29,682 nucleotides of DNA from a virus: IMG/VR virus record IMGVR_UViG_3300042695_000486, positions 1-29,682 of that record. One strand, 5' to 3'. How positions within the stretch are numbered: the first letter of the stretch is position 1; each line of letters begins with the position of its first letter. A program made the translations under genes and the position numbers. Under the pieces are notes generated by a model, which searched no databases, was not told the origin of the DNA, and was given only the letters and a program-made list of their open reading frames with translations. This document shows, piece after piece, positions 28,188 to 29,682 of this stretch.

Positions 28188-28203
28188 TGTTCCACGTGGA
28201 ACA
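28188..28203. promoter_or_regulatory. parS-like 16-bp palindrome
   Basis: TGTTCCACGTGGAACA is a perfect palindrome. It matches the bacterial parS consensus (TGTTTCACGTGAAACA) except one symmetric pair (T to C, A to G). Bacterial ParB binds this class of sites. It sits in a 28-bp gap between tRNA-Leu and tRNA-Met. The similarity is seen; binding is not tested. Confidence 0.55.
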
Positions 28204-28207
28204 AAAT

Positions 28208-28283
28208 GCGCTTGTAGCTCAGTGGTTAGAGCATCCGACTCATAATCGGCGGGTCAATGGTTCAAATCCATTCGGGCGCACCA
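28208..28283 (+). tRNA. tRNA-Met or tRNA-Ile2 (anticodon CAT)
   Basis: Acceptor GCGCTTG/CGGGCGC with two G-T pairs, D-arm GCTC/GAGC, anticodon loop CTCATAA, T-arm AATGG-TTCAAAT-CCATT, A discriminator and encoded CCA. The first pair of the anticodon stem is a T-C mismatch. It could be elongator Met or an Ile2 needing lysidine; the sequence does not decide. Confidence 0.85.
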
Positions 28284-28286
28284 CTC

Positions 28287-28297
28287 TTAAAAACTAA
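28287..28297 (+). promoter_or_regulatory. promoter module directly before tRNA-Arg
   Basis: TTAAAAACTAA with -10-like ACAAAAT ending at 28305. The mature tRNA-Arg starts at 28307, so a start at the usual +7 (28312) would lie inside the tRNA. Transcription from this module cannot make the intact tRNA; it more likely is made from upstream, or the module marks an RNA-processing point here. Confidence 0.55.
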
Positions 28298-28306
28298 CAC
28301 AAAATC

Positions 28307-28381
28307 GGAGCGTTCGTTCAACGGATAGGACTGAGGTTTTCTACACCTCCAATGTAGGTTCGATTCCTACACGCTCCACCA
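28307..28381 (+). tRNA. tRNA-Arg (anticodon TCT)
   Basis: Acceptor GGAGCGT/ACGCTCC fully paired, D-arm GTTC/GGAC, anticodon stem GAGGT/ACCTC with loop TTTCTAC (anticodon TCT, reads AGA), T-arm GTAGG-TTCGATT-CCTAC, A discriminator and encoded CCA. AGA is frequent in these phage genes and often rare in bacteria. Confidence 0.9.
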
Positions 28382-28407
28382 TTTAAAAACTAGATTAAGA
28401 TTTAGCC

Positions 28408-28650
28408 ATGTCCAACATCACCATTAACCCGAAAGAAATCAAAGCAGATTACCGTGTTTCCACCGATGGGCGTGGATGGCTTTATATCGAAGTCCCTAAC
28501 GGATGGGATGATGTAAAGAAAATTAGTAAGAAAGTTCTCACCTACGAGGGGCGAAAGTTCCTTTTCAGTGGATGGAATTCTGATAGAAATGACTGCTTTT
28601 TCAAGGAAGAATTGGTAGGAAGCTCCACAGTAGTAGCCCAATTCATTTAA
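28408..28650 (+). CDS. hypothetical protein, paralog of 21755 (80 aa)
   Basis: MSNITINPKEIKADYRVSTD then GWDDVKKISKKVLTYEGRKF and GWNSDRNDCFF match the protein at 21755-21994 along its length. Two copies 6.6 kb apart suggest duplication with an added role. Function unknown. Confidence 0.75.
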   Translation: MSNITINPKEIKADYRVSTDGRGWLYIEVPNGWDDVKKISKKVLTYEGRKFLFSGWNSDRNDCFFKEELVGSSTVVAQFI

Positions 28651-28674
28651 AAACTAGCCTAAGATATTGTCACC

Positions 28675-28854
28675 ATGAACACGCCACAAAACACTGACAG
28701 CATGAAAGAAAAAATCGCAGATATCATTCTGCAATATCAAAATGAAATCTCCAATTACTTTGAGATGGAAGTCTCCATGGAATACGATGCGGAACACATG
28801 GATGCGTATCTGGAAAACATGAAAGTTGAGATCCTCAACCTATTCAACATCTGA
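28675..28854 (+). CDS. acidic helical protein (59 aa)
   Basis: MNTPQNTDSMKEKIADIILQ, helical, several Met and Glu. ATG is 18 nt after the module at 28647, as in the next gene, whose upstream region is nearly identical. Confidence 0.65.
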   Translation: MNTPQNTDSMKEKIADIILQYQNEISNYFEMEVSMEYDAEHMDAYLENMKVEILNLFNI

Positions 28855-28911
28855 ACATAACCGAAGGCGGGTTGTGATACCATTTAAAAACTAGCCTAAG
28901 ATATTGTCACT

Positions 28912-29124
28912 ATGAACGAAGCACCTATCTGTTACCCATATCTTGTTGGAAAGCTCACCACGACCTTTGAGTTCCTTGCATACAACCTTTACAAACAAGG
29001 CATTATCACGGGAGAGCAAACGCAACTTGTCGAGGATTTTGTCCTTGCTGAAATGGCAAGGGTGAATGCGGATGAGCGAAAATATTCAAATGAATTTGAA
29101 GCGATAAAAACTAGCGTAAGATAG
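28912..29124 (+). CDS. hypothetical protein (70 aa), read-through into next promoter
   Basis: CYPYLVGKLTTTFEFLAYNL and a helical acidic end. The module at 29104 is read in the frame without a stop, giving ...AIKTSVR and a TAG in the -10 region. Third such case. The 18-nt spacing follows the module at 28884. Confidence 0.65.
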   Translation: MNEAPICYPYLVGKLTTTFEFLAYNLYKQGIITGEQTQLVEDFVLAEMARVNADERKYSNEFEAIKTSVR

Positions 29125-29131
29125 CCTCACC

Positions 29132-29323
29132 ATGAAAGCAAAGCCACTACATAATTACAAGCTGTTGGGAACTGATATTGTTCTTGATGTTCGCAAGACC
29201 TATGGATTCTCCCATGCCACCAATCAACCCGATTGGAAGGAAAAAGGATTGATTTTTATCCATGAGCGAAAGGATGATCCTGTGGGGGTTCTATTGGAGC
29301 GCGGGGAATATGTGATCGTTTAA
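29132..29323 (+). CDS. hypothetical protein (63 aa)
   Basis: Beta-rich (NYKLLGTDIVLDVRKTYGFS, GLIFIHERKDDPVGVLLERG). Spacing 18 nt after the module at 29104. Not recognised. Confidence 0.65.
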   Translation: MKAKPLHNYKLLGTDIVLDVRKTYGFSHATNQPDWKEKGLIFIHERKDDPVGVLLERGEYVIV

Positions 29324-29344
29324 AAACTAGATTAAGATAACACC

Positions 29345-29527
29345 ATGACCAGACAATACACAAACCAACTGCTTGAAATGATCGAAGAGGGTATTCTTGA
29401 TAAGGATACCGTGATCAGTGCCTTCTGCTCCTACATGTCGGAAGCCGATGTTCAAGACCTTTGCGAGCGCGAAGGATTCATCGAGGAAGAAGAAGAGGAC
29501 GAGGAAGAAGAGGAAGAAGAGGAATAA
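29345..29527 (+). CDS. small protein with poly-Glu tail (60 aa)
   Basis: MTRQYTNQLLEMIEEGILDK then VISAFCSYMSEADVQDLCER and a tail of 16 acidic residues. Phages often encode such short helical proteins with acidic ends; role unknown. Stop from the module at 29524. Confidence 0.7.
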   Translation: MTRQYTNQLLEMIEEGILDKDTVISAFCSYMSEADVQDLCEREGFIEEEEEDEEEEEEEE

Positions 29528-29548
29528 AAACTAGACTAAGATTTAACC

Positions 29549-29682
29549 ATGACCAAATTACTTACAAAAGAACACGTTAAAGCAATGGTAAAAGCTCTGG
29601 AAAGCGCGGGACTGCCCGTGGAAAAGGACTGGCAAGCCGGGACTGTCCGGGTGATGCACAAGGGCAAGGAAATCTTTGCTGC
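29549..29682 (+). CDS. hypothetical protein, 5' part
   Basis: 44 codons are visible, cut by the window end. MTKLLTKEHVKAMVKALESA is helical, then a basic strand region (GTVRVMHKGKEIF). ATG is 15 nt after the module at 29524. Not recognised. Confidence 0.6.
   Translation, partial: MTKLLTKEHVKAMVKALESAGLPVEKDWQAGTVRVMHKGKEIFA

Larger units (their letters stand above)
118..29534 (+). promoter_or_regulatory. 69-copy stop/promoter/start module family (TTAAAAACTAG-N15-ATG)
   Basis: Module core is [T/A]TAAAAACTA[G/A]. First bases lie at 118, 618, 1459, 3376, 3876, 5212, 5434, 6096, 8013, 9658, 10912, 11115, 11322, 11675, 12618, 13071, 13517, 13772, 13963, 14661, 14919, 15219, 16007, 16514, 16727, 16975, 17770, 17949, 18379, 18798, 19264, 19557, 19769, 19990, 20245, 20503, 20654, 20852, 21092, 21518, 21730, 21991, 22167, 22380, 22581, 22892, 23220, 23703, 24015, 24231, 24534, 24759, 24941, 25207, 25792, 25981, 26278, 26542, 26970, 27540, 27824, 27995, 28287, 28383, 28647, 28884, 29104, 29320, 29524. 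Downstream hexamers (TACAAT, CATAAT, GATAAT, GATACT, TAAGAT, CAGAAT) keep A at position 2 and T at position 6, the two most conserved bases of a bacterial -10 box. With that T at -7, +1 falls on the A of ATG. There is no -35 TTGACA; the A-tract plus CTAG at about -23 to -15 replaces it. Promoter function is inferred, the conservation is seen. Confidence 0.85.

Noticed and set aside
28060-28245. 61-aa ORF across the tRNA-Leu/tRNA-Met region
   Set aside because: It is a translation of tRNA genes and the parS-like palindrome.
118-29534. A CRISPR-like array, because one short sequence recurs 69 times
   Set aside because: Spacing between copies follows gene lengths (roughly 100-1900 bp), spacers are coding sequence, and a -10 hexamer and ATG follow each copy.

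Overview
The window looks like part of a large tailed-phage (jumbo/huge-phage-like) genome. About 94 mostly tiny genes (22-356 codons) lie on one strand, with coding density near 95%. They include tRNAs, a LemA-like protein, a RadA-like ATPase, a SprT-like protease and many ORFans of the kind seen in large phages. No capsid, tail, replication or lysis gene is visible, so this is an accessory or early region. The host cannot be named. No gene start I examined has a clear Shine-Dalgarno sequence, which fits a host or phage that starts translation by leaderless or A/T-rich signals.

The dominant feature is one short module, TTAAAAACTAG (or ...CTAA), present 69 times. It is followed by a -10-like hexamer (NANNNT) and then, exactly 15 nt after the last base of the module (18 nt in a few copies), by ATG. 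The hexamer would place transcription start on or within about 3 nt of the ATG, so most mRNAs should be leaderless. The same 11 bases supply the stop codon of the preceding gene, either TAA or ...AAA AAC TAG/TAA. Gene end, promoter and next start are thus one roughly 26-bp junction.

Layout. 1-6300: small ORFs, a nucleotidyltransferase-fold protein, a RadA-like ATPase, a frameshifted NUMOD1-like ORF, membrane proteins and a two-gene fusion made by loss of a promoter-borne stop. 6315-6516: a candidate structured RNA with tRNA-like ends. 6550-7950: a GC-rich island with no phage promoters, carrying cassette-like ORFs separated by integron attC-type sites, two of them with long imperfect arms and extrahelical bases. 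8013-12610: LemA plus membrane-protein operon, a zinc-motif repeat protein and ORFans. 12963-13510: a tRNA-like RNA and a pseudoknot candidate. 13542-23111: dense array of promoter-gene units, including SprT and a further attC plus cassette ORF at 17968-18225. 23139-29682: tRNA-Ile, more units, an Ala/Ser/Trp repeat protein, a 21-residue-repeat protein, a CTAAG/CTTAG palindrome array, then tRNA-Leu, tRNA-Met and tRNA-Arg with a parS-like palindrome between the first two.

Several genes are broken (three frameshifts, two early in-frame TAA codons, one stop loss). This points to gene turnover, or partly to sequence error in short A runs. Function can be named for only a handful of genes; the rest are described by what can be seen.
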